64,000 nt of DNA, taken from contig NZ_JAMLJL010000007.1 in NCBI RefSeq assembly GCF_023634845.1, positions 1-64,000 of the forward strand, given 5' to 3'. Below, one piece after another: positions 26,604 to 35,560 of the stretch. The notes beneath the pieces are model-generated. The model had not been told where the DNA came from and did no database searches. It saw nothing but the letters and a program-made list of their open reading frames with translations. The translations under genes and the position numbers were made by a program. The DNA comes from Flavobacterium amniphilum. Lineage in GTDB: Bacteria > Bacteroidota > Bacteroidia > Flavobacteriales > Flavobacteriaceae. Numbering within the stretch: the first letter of the stretch is position 1; each line of letters opens with the position of its first letter.

Positions 26604-27126
26604 ATACTTGTTTCAGGCATTGGATAATTATCCGTATTCGTTGGAGGAAACCATCGAATCCTTGGATTATGCCTTGTCTTATGATGATAAAAATACCATG
26701 GCGTTGTGTCTGTACGGACGCGTGTATGCCGAACAGTTATTGCAATATGATATGGCCAAGGAATATTTTCAAAAGGCACTTTCCATTAATGTGAATGCCT
26801 TGGAAGTCCATACTTATTATATTGATACCTTACTTTTAAATGAGGATTTTGAGGAAGCCGATAAGTTAATCGATTTCGCCCTGAAAGTAAAAGGAAGCAA
26901 TAAAGCGGAAATCTGGTTCAAAAAAGTGCAATTGCTGGAACGTAAAAACGAATTGAAGCAAGCCAAAAAAGCATTGAAAGAAGTCAAAAAGACAATCATG
27001 GGCACCGAATTCAATTATGCCATCAATGAAACCGAAAAACGGTTAAAGGAAAAGTTGAAATTGGTTTCTCCAAAAAAGAAAAAGAAGAAGAAAAAGGAAT
27101 CCAAAAAGAAAAAGAGCAGTAAATAA
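26587..27126 (+). CDS. TPR protein with poly-lysine tail, third gene of the rtcB-prfH operon
   Basis: 179 aa, no signal peptide. Residues about 15-150 form helical TPR-like repeats, the clearest being DMAKEYFQKALSINVNALEVH and the next pair with LNEDFEEADKLIDFAL. The last 25 residues are almost all Lys with a few Ser and Glu, a tail that would bind nucleic acid or the ribosome. It begins inside prfH, so it is translationally coupled to the rescue module. No experimental role is known to me; a ribosome- or RNA-binding adaptor is an inference. Confidence 0.85.
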   Translation: MKSIDKYLFQALDNYPYSLEETIESLDYALSYDDKNTMALCLYGRVYAEQLLQYDMAKEYFQKALSINVNALEVHTYYIDTLLLNEDFEEADKLIDFALKVKGSNKAEIWFKKVQLLERKNELKQAKKALKEVKKTIMGTEFNYAINETEKRLKEKLKLVSPKKKKKKKKESKKKKSSK

Positions 27127-27136
27127 CTGCTCTTTT
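27111..27136 (+). terminator. Terminator of the rtcB-prfH-TPR operon
   Basis: AAAGAGCAGT pairs with ACTGCTCTTT, followed by a T run. The 5' arm and the stop codon of the TPR gene lie inside the hairpin. Confidence 0.85.
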
Positions 27137-27474
27137 TTTTAGGTTCTAAGTAGTCTGATAAACTAAAAGAATCTTACGGGTTTTTTGATTGAAGCCTAAT
27201 AAAATTAATTCAATTGAGGATTTTGATACCCATTTCTCAATTTAATTTTGAAAGAATGAATCTAAATTAAAATGTAAGAAGTTGAATCTTAATAGTTTAT
27301 TTTTTGACTATAGTTTGTAGGAAAAAAACATTAAATAATAATTGGGTGAATTGCAATAAAAATATACTTTTAGGTCTTTATTTGTGAAATCCCACCTCTT
27401 TTTGTGTTAAAATTAAAGAAGTATAACAATTTGAAGTTATAATTTTTAAAAAACTAAATATATACAAATCAATA
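27137..27474 (+). other. AT-rich leader region of the RiPP cluster
   Basis: About 340 bp without a gene. It contains an imperfect inverted repeat, AATTCAATTGAG at 27207-27218 against CTCAATTTAATT at 27236-27247 (11 of 12 pairs). I find no exact TTG/TAnnTTTG pair, only near matches such as TTTATTTG near 27378. The promoter of the cluster must lie here, but I cannot place it. Confidence 0.5.
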
Positions 27475-29802
27475 ATGAATAAGAATAATTTTATTGCAAT
27501 AATATTCATATTACTGCTTCCAATGAGTTTGTTTTCCCAAATGAAAATTAGTGGTCAAATCGAAAACCAAAACGGAAAATTAATTGAATTTTTGGAAGTT
27601 CAATTAAAGGATAAAGATTCACTAGCCATAAAAAGTGAATTGACTAATTCAGAGGGGAAATTTACAATCATAACCGGTAAAGGAGAATATTTATTATTGG
27701 TCAAACAATTAGGTACAGTTATTCACGAACAGAAAATAGATGTAAACCAAGACTATAATTTAGGAGTAATTAAAATTATTCAGACTCAGCAACTAAATGA
27801 GGTTGTGGTAGCTTCAAACAAGAAACTTTTGGAGAGAAAAGTTGACCGACTGGTTTTTAATGTTGAAAACAGTATTTCTGCAACAGGAGGTGATGCTATT
27901 GATGCTCTTACTATTACACCGGGTGTGAAAGTACAAGGAGATAACATAGGAATTGTTGGTAAGGCAGGTGTAGATGTAATGATAAACAATAAAAAAACGC
28001 AATTATCAGGCAATGACTTAATAACCTATCTTAAAACAATACGAGGTGAAAATATTTCTAAAATTGAAGTAATCACAAATCCATCTGTTAAATATGATTC
28101 TGAAGGTAATAGCGGATTAATTAATATTGTTCTGAAAAAAAATACAAGTATGGGAGTTAATGGTTCATTGCAATCTTCCATAAACAAAGGATATTACTAC
28201 AACTTCAATAATGGTCTTAATATTAATTATCAGGACGATAAGTTTAAAATTTCATGGAAAGGTAATCTGGCAAACATTAAGAGCAAGTCTTTAGAATACA
28301 ATAAAGTTGAAAGTCAGTCACAGAGTATTGAAAACAATACTAATCGGAATTTTTATGGTAATACTATGAGTTCTTATATGAGTATTGATTATACACTTAA
28401 CCCAAAATCAAACTTCGGTTTAGTTTATAATATCAGTAGAAGAGCGATTGATGGTCGTGGTAAAACAAATACATTAATTCAAAATGGTACATCTCAAAAT
28501 ATAAATTCAAGAACAAGTAGTGATGCAGCAGGATTAGTAAATTCTTTAAACGGCTACTACAATTATAATATAAATAAAGAGGGAAAAAAGTTTAGCATTG
28601 AAGGAAATTATATTACAAATGAGGTCGACAATTCCATAAATAATTATAGTAATTCAGCTTCTTATTCTGATTTACAGAATACTAAAAACAATTCTTTTAA
28701 AATTGGAACGGCTCAAATTGACTTTGAATTGCCTAACCAATGGTGCAAACTGGAAACCGGAGCAAAAATTACAAGTACTGATTCCCGTATTTACACTAAC
28801 AGTTTAGAAGATAACAGTATAACTGTTAATAATTTATTTTCACTGAATGAAAAAATAAGCGCACTATATGTAACTGCCAATAAGGAAATTAATAAAAAAT
28901 GGACTGTTGATTTGGGACTGCGGTATGAGCATACCCAATTGAATATTCATCCCGAGTCGAGTGATAAGATAGTTTCAAAATACGATAATGTTTTCCCAAC
29001 GGTAAGTGTCTTATTTAATCAAAGTGAAGAAACAAGCTGGTCAATGAATTACAATGCAAGGATAAGCCGCCCGAAATTCGAAGACCTTAATCCATATCAA
29101 TTTTATAACAACTCGTATTCATATACTACAGGAAATCCATATTTAAAACCATCGATTTCACATAACGTGGAGTTAAATTTCACGCATAAGAATGTGAATA
29201 TATCTTTGTATGGGAGCAGATTGTTAAATGGAAGCGGTGGAATAACATCAATTGAAAATGATTTCCAAGTGTATAAAATGGAAAATTATTATGATGAAAA
29301 CAGTCTTGGATTTAATGTTAATTATTCACGCAAATTCTTCAAAATTTGGGAGTCTACTATTTATGGGGATGGACATTTCGAACATGCAACATCAAATGTT
29401 CTTCAAAACTCAACTTTTAGTGGATGGAACGGACTTTTTTCTACAAACAACAGCGTAATTTTAAATAAAAGTAAATCTTTAATCTTTTTTGCAAACTACT
29501 GGCAAACTACAAAAAATAAGACTGATTTCAGGACTATTCAACCTAACTCTAATTTAAGTTTAGGTTTCAGATATTCATTATTGGATAAAAAACTCCAATT
29601 GTCTTTTACCGTAAGAGATGCTTTCAGACAAGAATACAAAAAAGGGGTTTCTATTGTAGAAAACGGAACAAATACTTATCATAATTATTATGACGCCAGA
29701 AAATTTATCTTTTCAATGAACTACAAATTTGGTAGTAGTAAGGTAAAAGGGAATCAAAAAAATATTAATAATGATGAGCAAAACAGAACGATTAAAGAAT
29801 AG
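27475..29802 (+). CDS. TonB-dependent-receptor-like outer membrane protein of the RiPP cluster
   Basis: 775 aa. Signal peptide to about residue 21 (LLLPMSLFSQ), then a carboxypeptidase-regulatory-like beta domain (KISGQIENQNGKLIEFLEV), a plug domain (VEVIT-type strand at ISKIEVITNPSVKYDSEG near 195-212, NIVLKKN) and a long beta-barrel of the OMP_b-brl_3 type ending in MNYKFGSSK. No clear N-terminal TonB box is visible, as is common in this subfamily. Standing directly before three peptide precursors, it may export, take up or sense the mature peptide; the direction cannot be read from sequence. Confidence 0.9.
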   Translation: MNKNNFIAIIFILLLPMSLFSQMKISGQIENQNGKLIEFLEVQLKDKDSLAIKSELTNSEGKFTIITGKGEYLLLVKQLGTVIHEQKIDVNQDYNLGVIKIIQTQQLNEVVVASNKKLLERKVDRLVFNVENSISATGGDAIDALTITPGVKVQGDNIGIVGKAGVDVMINNKKTQLSGNDLITYLKTIRGENISKIEVITNPSVKYDSEGNSGLINIVLKKNTSMGVNGSLQSSINKGYYYNFNNGLNINYQDDKFKISWKGNLANIKSKSLEYNKVESQSQSIENNTNRNFYGNTMSSYMSIDYTLNPKSNFGLVYNISRRAIDGRGKTNTLIQNGTSQNINSRTSSDAAGLVNSLNGYYNYNINKEGKKFSIEGNYITNEVDNSINNYSNSASYSDLQNTKNNSFKIGTAQIDFELPNQWCKLETGAKITSTDSRIYTNSLEDNSITVNNLFSLNEKISALYVTANKEINKKWTVDLGLRYEHTQLNIHPESSDKIVSKYDNVFPTVSVLFNQSEETSWSMNYNARISRPKFEDLNPYQFYNNSYSYTTGNPYLKPSISHNVELNFTHKNVNISLYGSRLLNGSGGITSIENDFQVYKMENYYDENSLGFNVNYSRKFFKIWESTIYGDGHFEHATSNVLQNSTFSGWNGLFSTNNSVILNKSKSLIFFANYWQTTKNKTDFRTIQPNSNLSLGFRYSLLDKKLQLSFTVRDAFRQEYKKGVSIVENGTNTYHNYYDARKFIFSMNYKFGSSKVKGNQKNINNDEQNRTIKE

Positions 29803-29859
29803 ATCTGGTTTAAACTCCAGTTCTTGTTTAAATTAATTAATAACTTAAAATTTTAAATT

Positions 29860-30051
29860 ATGCTAAAAAAGCGTTTAAAAGACCTTAACTCAAAAAGAGT
29901 GGAGGGAGATTCAATTGAAATCATTAACCAAAATGATTTATCAAAAATTAAAGGAGGAGTTCTGGCTGAGTGTCCTAAATTAAAAATTTGTTCTAATAAT
30001 TGTCAGGATTGTCCAAACTTAGAACACTGTGGAGTAAATCAACAAGGATAA
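29860..30051 (+). CDS. RiPP precursor peptide 1
   Basis: 63 aa. The leader, residues 1-33, begins MLKKRLKDLN and contains SIEIINQNDLSKIKGG; the GG at 32-33 is the expected C39 protease cut site. The 30-residue core has cysteines at 38, 44, 48, 51 and 57, with CPKLKIC and CPNLEHC as a doubled CPxLxxC motif. It shares leader and core pattern with the two following genes. C48 is not shared with the paralogues. The class of modification is not established. Confidence 0.92.
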   Translation: MLKKRLKDLNSKRVEGDSIEIINQNDLSKIKGGVLAECPKLKICSNNCQDCPNLEHCGVNQQG

Positions 30052-30112
30052 TTGTTCTTAGTAATGATTTTTTCAACATGGAAATTATTGTCTAATTAAT
30101 TAAAAGAAAAGT

Positions 30113-30310
30113 ATGTTAAAAAACAAATTGAAGGACCTTAAAAAAGGTTTTAATAACGATGGTAAATCAATCGAAGTTATTAATGAAAAAGATTTACAAA
30201 ACATCAAAGGAGGAAAACTTGTTGACTGTCCTAAATTGAAAACATGTGATAATAATTCTGATCCTTGTCCGGTATTGGAGTCTTGCGGAACAAATTGTAC
30301 ACCTGATTAA
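30113..30310 (+). CDS. RiPP precursor peptide 2
   Basis: 65 aa. The leader ends NIKGG at residues 33-34; NEKDLQNIKGGKL is shared almost exactly with precursor 3. The core has cysteines at 39, 45, 52 and 58 in CPKLKTC and CPVLESC, plus a fifth at 62 near the C-terminus (GTNCTPD). Spacing CX5CX6CX5C is identical in all three precursors. It lies 61 bp after precursor 1. Confidence 0.92.
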   Translation: MLKNKLKDLKKGFNNDGKSIEVINEKDLQNIKGGKLVDCPKLKTCDNNSDPCPVLESCGTNCTPD

Positions 30311-30320
30311 TCTTTAAATT

Positions 30321-30518
30321 ATGCTAAAAAATAAATTAAGAGACCTTAATAAAGGCGGGAAATCTGAAAGTAAATCAATCGAGATAATCAATGATAAAGA
30401 TTTGCAAAATATCAAAGGAGGTAAACTTGGAGTTTGTCCTAAATTGACAAAATGTGAGACTAATTATGATGATTGTCCAATATTAGAGACTTGTGGCTCT
30501 AACCATACTACTGGTTAA
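30321..30518 (+). CDS. RiPP precursor peptide 3
   Basis: 65 aa. Leader ends NIKGG at 33-34. The core holds only the four invariant cysteines, 39, 45, 52 and 58, in CPKLTKC and CPILETC, so it defines the minimal modified scaffold. The start region (TTAAATTATGCTAAAAAA) is almost identical to that of precursor 1, which points to recent gene duplication. A 13-bp perfect hairpin follows 16 bp after the stop. Confidence 0.92.
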   Translation: MLKNKLRDLNKGGKSESKSIEIINDKDLQNIKGGKLGVCPKLTKCETNYDDCPILETCGSNHTTG

Positions 30519-30534
30519 TCTTTTTTAATAAAGT

Positions 30535-30570
30535 AAATTGACTGCCATACTAAAACCTGGCAGTCAATTT
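30535..30570 (+). promoter_or_regulatory. Perfect hairpin between precursors and maturase (partial terminator or processing site)
   Basis: AAATTGACTGCCA pairs exactly with TGGCAGTCAATTT (13 bp, 10-nt loop) and only a short T run follows. A leaky terminator or RNA-stabilising hairpin here would give more precursor than enzyme message, a common arrangement in peptide clusters. The effect is inferred. Confidence 0.7.
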
Positions 30571-30647
30571 TAAAAATACCATTATTATTAACTAACAACA
30601 TAGAAGATTGAATGTAACTATTCCAATTTCTATAATTAATACCTTTT

Positions 30648-32000
30648 ATGAAACTATCAAAATACCATTTAACTACTGATGTACTCGACGACGTCGATAT
30701 GCCTAACAAAAGAATTATTTTTTCAACTAGAAGTGGTATTTCATTTTTATTGGACGAACCAATTTATCAAAATTTATTGATAAATGAATTTAGTAACATT
30801 GAAGAAGAAACAATCGAATCTTTCAAAAGTTGTGAATTGTTAGTTGATGCTGATGAAGATGAGTACCTTAAAATTTTAACTGAGAACAGAGAAACTACTG
30901 AAGATGTAAATGTATTATCGATGACAATTCAACCATCTGCAAATTGTCAGTTAGGATGTCATTACTGTGGTCAAAAGCATACAAAAGATTATGCTAAAGA
31001 TGACATAATCGAATTGTATTTAAAAAGAATAATTCACTTTTTGGATAATGACACAAAATATACCGGATTAAATATTATTTGGTATGGAGGTGAACCTTTA
31101 ACAGGCTTGAGCAGTATTAGAAGTGCATCTTCAAAATTTACCGAATTATGTGAAAGCCGTGGTTTGAATTATTCTGCAACAATGGTAACTAACGGATTGA
31201 GTTTAAAACCTAAGTTGTTTGAGGAATTGGTTTCTAAACATAATGTAAAACATTTTCAGATTACTTTAGATGCCACTGCCGAATCTCATGATACAAGAAG
31301 GGTTACAAAAGATGGCAGAAAGCCAACTTTTGATCTGATTGTTAAAAATATCAAAGACATTACCGCTACAGACTTCTACAATTCTAATGATGCACACATA
31401 TCTATCAGGATTAATATAGATAAAACAAATCACCATCTGGTTGACGACTTTATAGATTTTATTAAAGATCAAGGACTTGGACAAAAGGTATCATTGACTT
31501 TTGCACCTATCGTAGACTGGGGAGGAAATGATGCGGGTAAAGACGGTTTAAGTAATCAAATGTTCGCAGATAAAGAAATTGAATGGATGTTAAGATGCTT
31601 TGAAAACAATATCAAAATTAATAAATTGCTGCCCAAAAGGACATTTTACGCCTGTATGGTTGAAAGAAAGGATTCAGAAGTTTATGATGCCTTTGGAAAT
31701 ATATATACCTGTTGGGAATTTCCTTATACCGATACATATGCTGAAGGAAATAGCTTAATTGGAAATTTAAAAGATGATTATTCAACTTTTAACCCTAATC
31801 CTACATTAAGAGATTGGACAAATGTTCTGGATTCAGGAACTACTTGGTGTAAAACGTGTTTGCATCTCCCTGTTTGTGGAGGGGCTTGTCCTAAATCTTG
31901 GCATGAAGGGACTCCTGCATGTCCTTCTTTTAAATACAACTTTAAAGATAAATTACTTTTAGATTACTATATTAGACAGAAGAACCTTGAAAAAGTATAA
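30648..32000 (+). CDS. Radical SAM/SPASM peptide maturase
   Basis: 450 aa. The N-terminal 90 residues could be a PqqD-like precursor-recognition domain. The radical SAM cluster motif is CQLGCHYC (C100, C104, C107), followed by the GGEP motif in WYGGEPLTGL. The C-terminal SPASM domain has cysteines in FYACMVER, IYTCWEF, TWCKTCLHLPVCGGACPKSW and TPACPSF, enough for two auxiliary Fe-S clusters. Such enzymes form thioether, C-C or other crosslinks in RiPP cores; the Cys-rich cores suggest thioether or similar chemistry. Its 3' end overlaps the exporter gene by 14 bp. Confidence 0.93.
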   Translation: MKLSKYHLTTDVLDDVDMPNKRIIFSTRSGISFLLDEPIYQNLLINEFSNIEEETIESFKSCELLVDADEDEYLKILTENRETTEDVNVLSMTIQPSANCQLGCHYCGQKHTKDYAKDDIIELYLKRIIHFLDNDTKYTGLNIIWYGGEPLTGLSSIRSASSKFTELCESRGLNYSATMVTNGLSLKPKLFEELVSKHNVKHFQITLDATAESHDTRRVTKDGRKPTFDLIVKNIKDITATDFYNSNDAHISIRINIDKTNHHLVDDFIDFIKDQGLGQKVSLTFAPIVDWGGNDAGKDGLSNQMFADKEIEWMLRCFENNIKINKLLPKRTFYACMVERKDSEVYDAFGNIYTCWEFPYTDTYAEGNSLIGNLKDDYSTFNPNPTLRDWTNVLDSGTTWCKTCLHLPVCGGACPKSWHEGTPACPSFKYNFKDKLLLDYYIRQKNLEKV

Positions 32001-34188
32001 AATAAATTTTATACCACAACATGATAATATGGATTGTGGACCTGCTTGTCTGTCAATGGTAGCAAGTGCATATAATAAAAAATACCCATTACAATACTTA
32101 AGAGAAAACTCCTTTATCACACGTGAAGGAGTTTCTTTATTGGGCCTCACTGAAGCTTCAAAAAATATAGGATTCGAGGCTTTAACAGCAAAACTTGTAA
32201 CCGATAAGTTGGACGAAATGCCTTTGCCGTGTATTTTGCATTGGAATCAAAACCATTTTGTGGTCTTGTATAAAATTTCAAGAACCCCCTTTTCAAAGAA
32301 ACAATATTTTCATATCGCTGACCCGGCACACGGTTTTATTAAATTAAATATTGAAAATTTTCAAAAATCATGGATTGTAAATGACAATAAAGGTGTGGCT
32401 TTGTTTTTAGAACCAACTGAGTTCTTTTATTCCATTATGCCACCACAACAAGATGCCCTCGATCTAAAGTACATACTGAAATATTTAAACCCTCATAAAA
32501 AGCAAATCTTTTATATGTTTATATTACTTCTGGCAGGTAGTATTTTAACATTGATTTTTCCATTCCTGACTCAAAATCTAATTGATAACGGAGTAAATAA
32601 AAAAGATTTAAGCTTTATTACTATAATGCTTTTAGCTCAATTGGCCGTTTTTTTTGGATCAATAGTAATTGAGATTGTACGAAATTGGTTAATGCTATTC
32701 GTTGGAACTAAAATAAGTATTACGATTATTTCTGATTTTCTGAAAAAAATGCTTCAACTCCCCATTAAGTTCTTTGATACAAAATTGACCGGGGATTTTA
32801 ATCAGCGTATTCAGGATAATGAAAGAATTGAGCAGTTTCTGACATCACAAAGTCTTATAACTCTATTTTCCGTTATTACTTTTTCAGTTTTTTTCGGAGT
32901 GCTCTGCTATTATAACCTTTCAATTTTAGCAGTTTATTTTCTCTTAACCTCCATATCTGTTTCATGGTCATTTTATTGGCTTAAAAAACGAGAATTTTTA
33001 GACTATTTAAGATTTCAGCAAAAAAGTGAAAATCAAGAATCAATCTATGAAATAATCAATGGGGTTACAGAAATGAAACTCAATCAATTTGAAGATTTTA
33101 AACGGACTGAATGGGAGAATATTCAAAAGAAATTATTCAAAATTAATATTAAAATTCTAAGACTGGATCAAATTCAAATTTCAGGCTTTAATTTTTTAAA
33201 TCAAATCAAAAATATAATTGTTACATTCTTGGCAGCGACACTTGTTGTGAAAGGTAAAATGACATTGGGAGAGTTATTGAGTGTTTCTTATATTGTCGGA
33301 CAGATGAATTCACCGGTTAGCCAATTGGTAAGTTTTTTTCGCTCACTGCAAGACGCAAAATTAAGTTTAGAACGCTTAAATGAAGTTCAAAATCATGAGA
33401 CTGAAGAAAATGAAGAACAAAAAAAATTAGTTATTGAAAAAGATAAAAATGGAGGTGTATTTTTAAATAATGTTTCATTTCAATATGAAGGCCCAAGATC
33501 GGCATACATATTAAAAGATATAAATTTTGCAATACCGGAAGGAAAAATAACAGCTATAGTTGGAGCAAGCGGAAGTGGGAAAACTACACTTATGAAACTG
33601 TTATTAAAATTTTATGAGCCAACTGAAGGTTCATTGTTTTTTAATTCCGAAAACTTACAAAATATTTCTCCTCAAAGTCTGCGTGAAAACTGTGGAGTTG
33701 TAATGCAGGATGGCTTTATATTTTCTGACACTATTCAAAGAAACATCGCGACAGGTGATGAAACTATAGATAAGGAAAAATTACTTAATGCCGTGAAAAT
33801 AGCAAATATTGAAGAATTTATAAATAATCTGCCATTGGGTTATAATACTAAAATCGGTGCATCAGGTAACGGAATATCAGGCGGACAAAAACAAAGGATC
33901 CTTATAGCCAGAGCAGTTTATAAAAATCCGCATTATATATTTTTTGATGAAGCAACATCAGCACTTGATGCTGAAAATGAAAAAATTATTCATGATAACT
34001 TATCACAGTTTTTTAAAGGTAAAACTGTCGTGGTTATCGCCCATAGATTAAGTACTGTTAAAAATGCCGACAACATAATTGTCCTTAAAAATGGTGAAAT
34101 CCAGGAAACAGGTACACATCATGAACTGGTGCAAAACAAAGGAGGTTATTTTAATCTGGTTAAAAATCAGCTGGAACTCGGTAATTGA
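31987..34188 (+). CDS. C39 peptidase-containing ABC exporter (PCAT)
   Basis: 733 aa. N-terminal C39 protease: Q11, C17 in MDCGPACLSM, H90 in WNQNHFVVL and D112 in ADPAHG, the usual oxyanion Gln and Cys-His-Asp set. Then about six membrane helices (165-450) and an ATPase with Walker A GASGSGKTT, signature ISGGQKQR, Walker B YIFFDEATSALD and IAHRLST. The start is TTG at 31987; the next in-frame ATG would remove Q11 and leave C17 two residues from the N-terminus, so TTG is favoured. It should cut the leader after GG and export the core. Confidence 0.95.
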   Translation: MKKYKINFIPQHDNMDCGPACLSMVASAYNKKYPLQYLRENSFITREGVSLLGLTEASKNIGFEALTAKLVTDKLDEMPLPCILHWNQNHFVVLYKISRTPFSKKQYFHIADPAHGFIKLNIENFQKSWIVNDNKGVALFLEPTEFFYSIMPPQQDALDLKYILKYLNPHKKQIFYMFILLLAGSILTLIFPFLTQNLIDNGVNKKDLSFITIMLLAQLAVFFGSIVIEIVRNWLMLFVGTKISITIISDFLKKMLQLPIKFFDTKLTGDFNQRIQDNERIEQFLTSQSLITLFSVITFSVFFGVLCYYNLSILAVYFLLTSISVSWSFYWLKKREFLDYLRFQQKSENQESIYEIINGVTEMKLNQFEDFKRTEWENIQKKLFKINIKILRLDQIQISGFNFLNQIKNIIVTFLAATLVVKGKMTLGELLSVSYIVGQMNSPVSQLVSFFRSLQDAKLSLERLNEVQNHETEENEEQKKLVIEKDKNGGVFLNNVSFQYEGPRSAYILKDINFAIPEGKITAIVGASGSGKTTLMKLLLKFYEPTEGSLFFNSENLQNISPQSLRENCGVVMQDGFIFSDTIQRNIATGDETIDKEKLLNAVKIANIEEFINNLPLGYNTKIGASGNGISGGQKQRILIARAVYKNPHYIFFDEATSALDAENEKIIHDNLSQFFKGKTVVVIAHRLSTVKNADNIIVLKNGEIQETGTHHELVQNKGGYFNLVKNQLELGN

Positions 34189-34299
34189 TCTATTTCCAGC
34201 ATTAAAAAAACGTCTATATACTATCAAGTATTCTTTCAATCGGAGCTGAGGTTCTCGAAGCCACAATCCAAGAATCTGATAATCTGACACTCCAACAAT

Positions 34300-35553
34300 C
34301 TAATCCTCCAACCCCAAATAATTCCCCTCAAAACTGATAATCACTTTCGTATACTGACCCAAAACATCCTGACCGATATTGCCATGATTCACCCTGCCGT
34401 ACACACCATAATTCTCAGGATCTACCTGTAGTGTGTCTAGCTTGATAACCTTTCCACCCAGTTGGATACTCTGGTTTTTAAGTTCCAAAACCGTGGCCGC
34501 CACTTCCTGACCACCGGCTCCCGATGTTTTTATGATGGCTTTCGTACTGTTGGCCTCTATAAAAGGTTGGAACTTCTCATAAAAAGATTTGGTAAACGAA
34601 CTTTCCTTCGCACCACTGTCTAAGTTGTAAGGCAATGTCCTGCCGCTGTATTTCAACATCAACACGGGACGCAACTGGTCTATAAACAAGTTCTTCTCTT
34701 TGTTTTCAGCAATTGCACCTTTCGAGAAAGAGAGACTTCCGGGCGCTATCGTAACGGTTCCCAATTCTTTAATAATCGGAAAACCAATAATCCCGTTAAT
34801 CACATACGCACCGTTGGCAAAAGTAAAGGCATCATCAGGATAAACTAAAAAGATAGCATTGTGAACGATCAGTGAACCCATGGCCAAAACCGGCGCAACA
34901 CCCATCAGGACTTTGTTTTCAACCCCGGTAAAACTCATCACCTTGATGTTGTTATCCGGTAAAATAACAAGTCCCATTTTCTTAGCCATACTCTCGGTAA
35001 TACAGCTGATACCGGCACCGGTGTCAAAAACAAAAGAACTGGTTGTTCCGTTGGCTTTTACTTCGGTAGTAATCAAACCGGCTAAATCTTTTTTGGAGTC
35101 CACGCTAATTGTAGTAAAAGAGTCAATCGCCTGTGGTTTTTGTTTTTGTAATACCTCCCAAATCCGCTGGGTGTTAATCTCGTCATTCAATTCTTCAGCC
35201 GTGAATTTGGTTGCAAATTTACTGGTCAGGATCTCTGAGGTCTCATAGGCATTTTTATATTCAAAGAGCTTAATGTAATTGTCATTCTTCAATTTATAAT
35301 ACCGGAAGCTTTTAGTAATGTCACTCTTTTTTAACTTATCCAAATACTCATTCGATAAACCGGGCCGGTTGCACACATTGGCATAAACAGCTTTGTAAAA
35401 GAAATAATCCCTGGTTTTTTCAATATTGTTCACACTGTCCATCTTAACAAACTGGTGCTGCACACTGAATACTCTCAGTTGTTGTTCTGTCTCACCTTGT
35501 GAAAAAGCAATGGTACTAATGAATAATAAAATAGAAAGGAGGTGTCTTTTCAT
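34300..35553 (-). CDS. Retropepsin-like aspartic protease, secreted
   Basis: 417 aa with signal peptide (MKRHLLSILLFISTIAFSQ). Two aspartyl-protease halves are visible: FVFDTGAGISCITESMA near residue 172 and YNLDSGAKESSFTKSF near 305, both of the D-[TS]-G type, so a single chain may form a complete active site rather than needing a dimer. The N-terminal 140 residues are helical. Substrates are unknown. It is convergent with the RiPP exporter and may be unrelated to it. Confidence 0.85.
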   Translation of the reverse strand: MKRHLLSILLFISTIAFSQGETEQQLRVFSVQHQFVKMDSVNNIEKTRDYFFYKAVYANVCNRPGLSNEYLDKLKKSDITKSFRYYKLKNDNYIKLFEYKNAYETSEILTSKFATKFTAEELNDEINTQRIWEVLQKQKPQAIDSFTTISVDSKKDLAGLITTEVKANGTTSSFVFDTGAGISCITESMAKKMGLVILPDNNIKVMSFTGVENKVLMGVAPVLAMGSLIVHNAIFLVYPDDAFTFANGAYVINGIIGFPIIKELGTVTIAPGSLSFSKGAIAENKEKNLFIDQLRPVLMLKYSGRTLPYNLDSGAKESSFTKSFYEKFQPFIEANSTKAIIKTSGAGGQEVAATVLELKNQSIQLGGKVIKLDTLQVDPENYGVYGRVNHGNIGQDVLGQYTKVIISFEGNYLGLED

Positions 35554-35560
35554 GGTCTGT

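Noticed and set aside
24517..27126. Phage or transposon carrying the rtcB operon
   Set aside because: No integrase, transposase or terminal repeats are seen at either end; only composition suggests transfer.
34300..35553. Retropepsin-like protease as the RiPP leader peptidase
   Set aside because: It is on the opposite strand in another operon and the exporter already has a C39 protease suited to the GG site.
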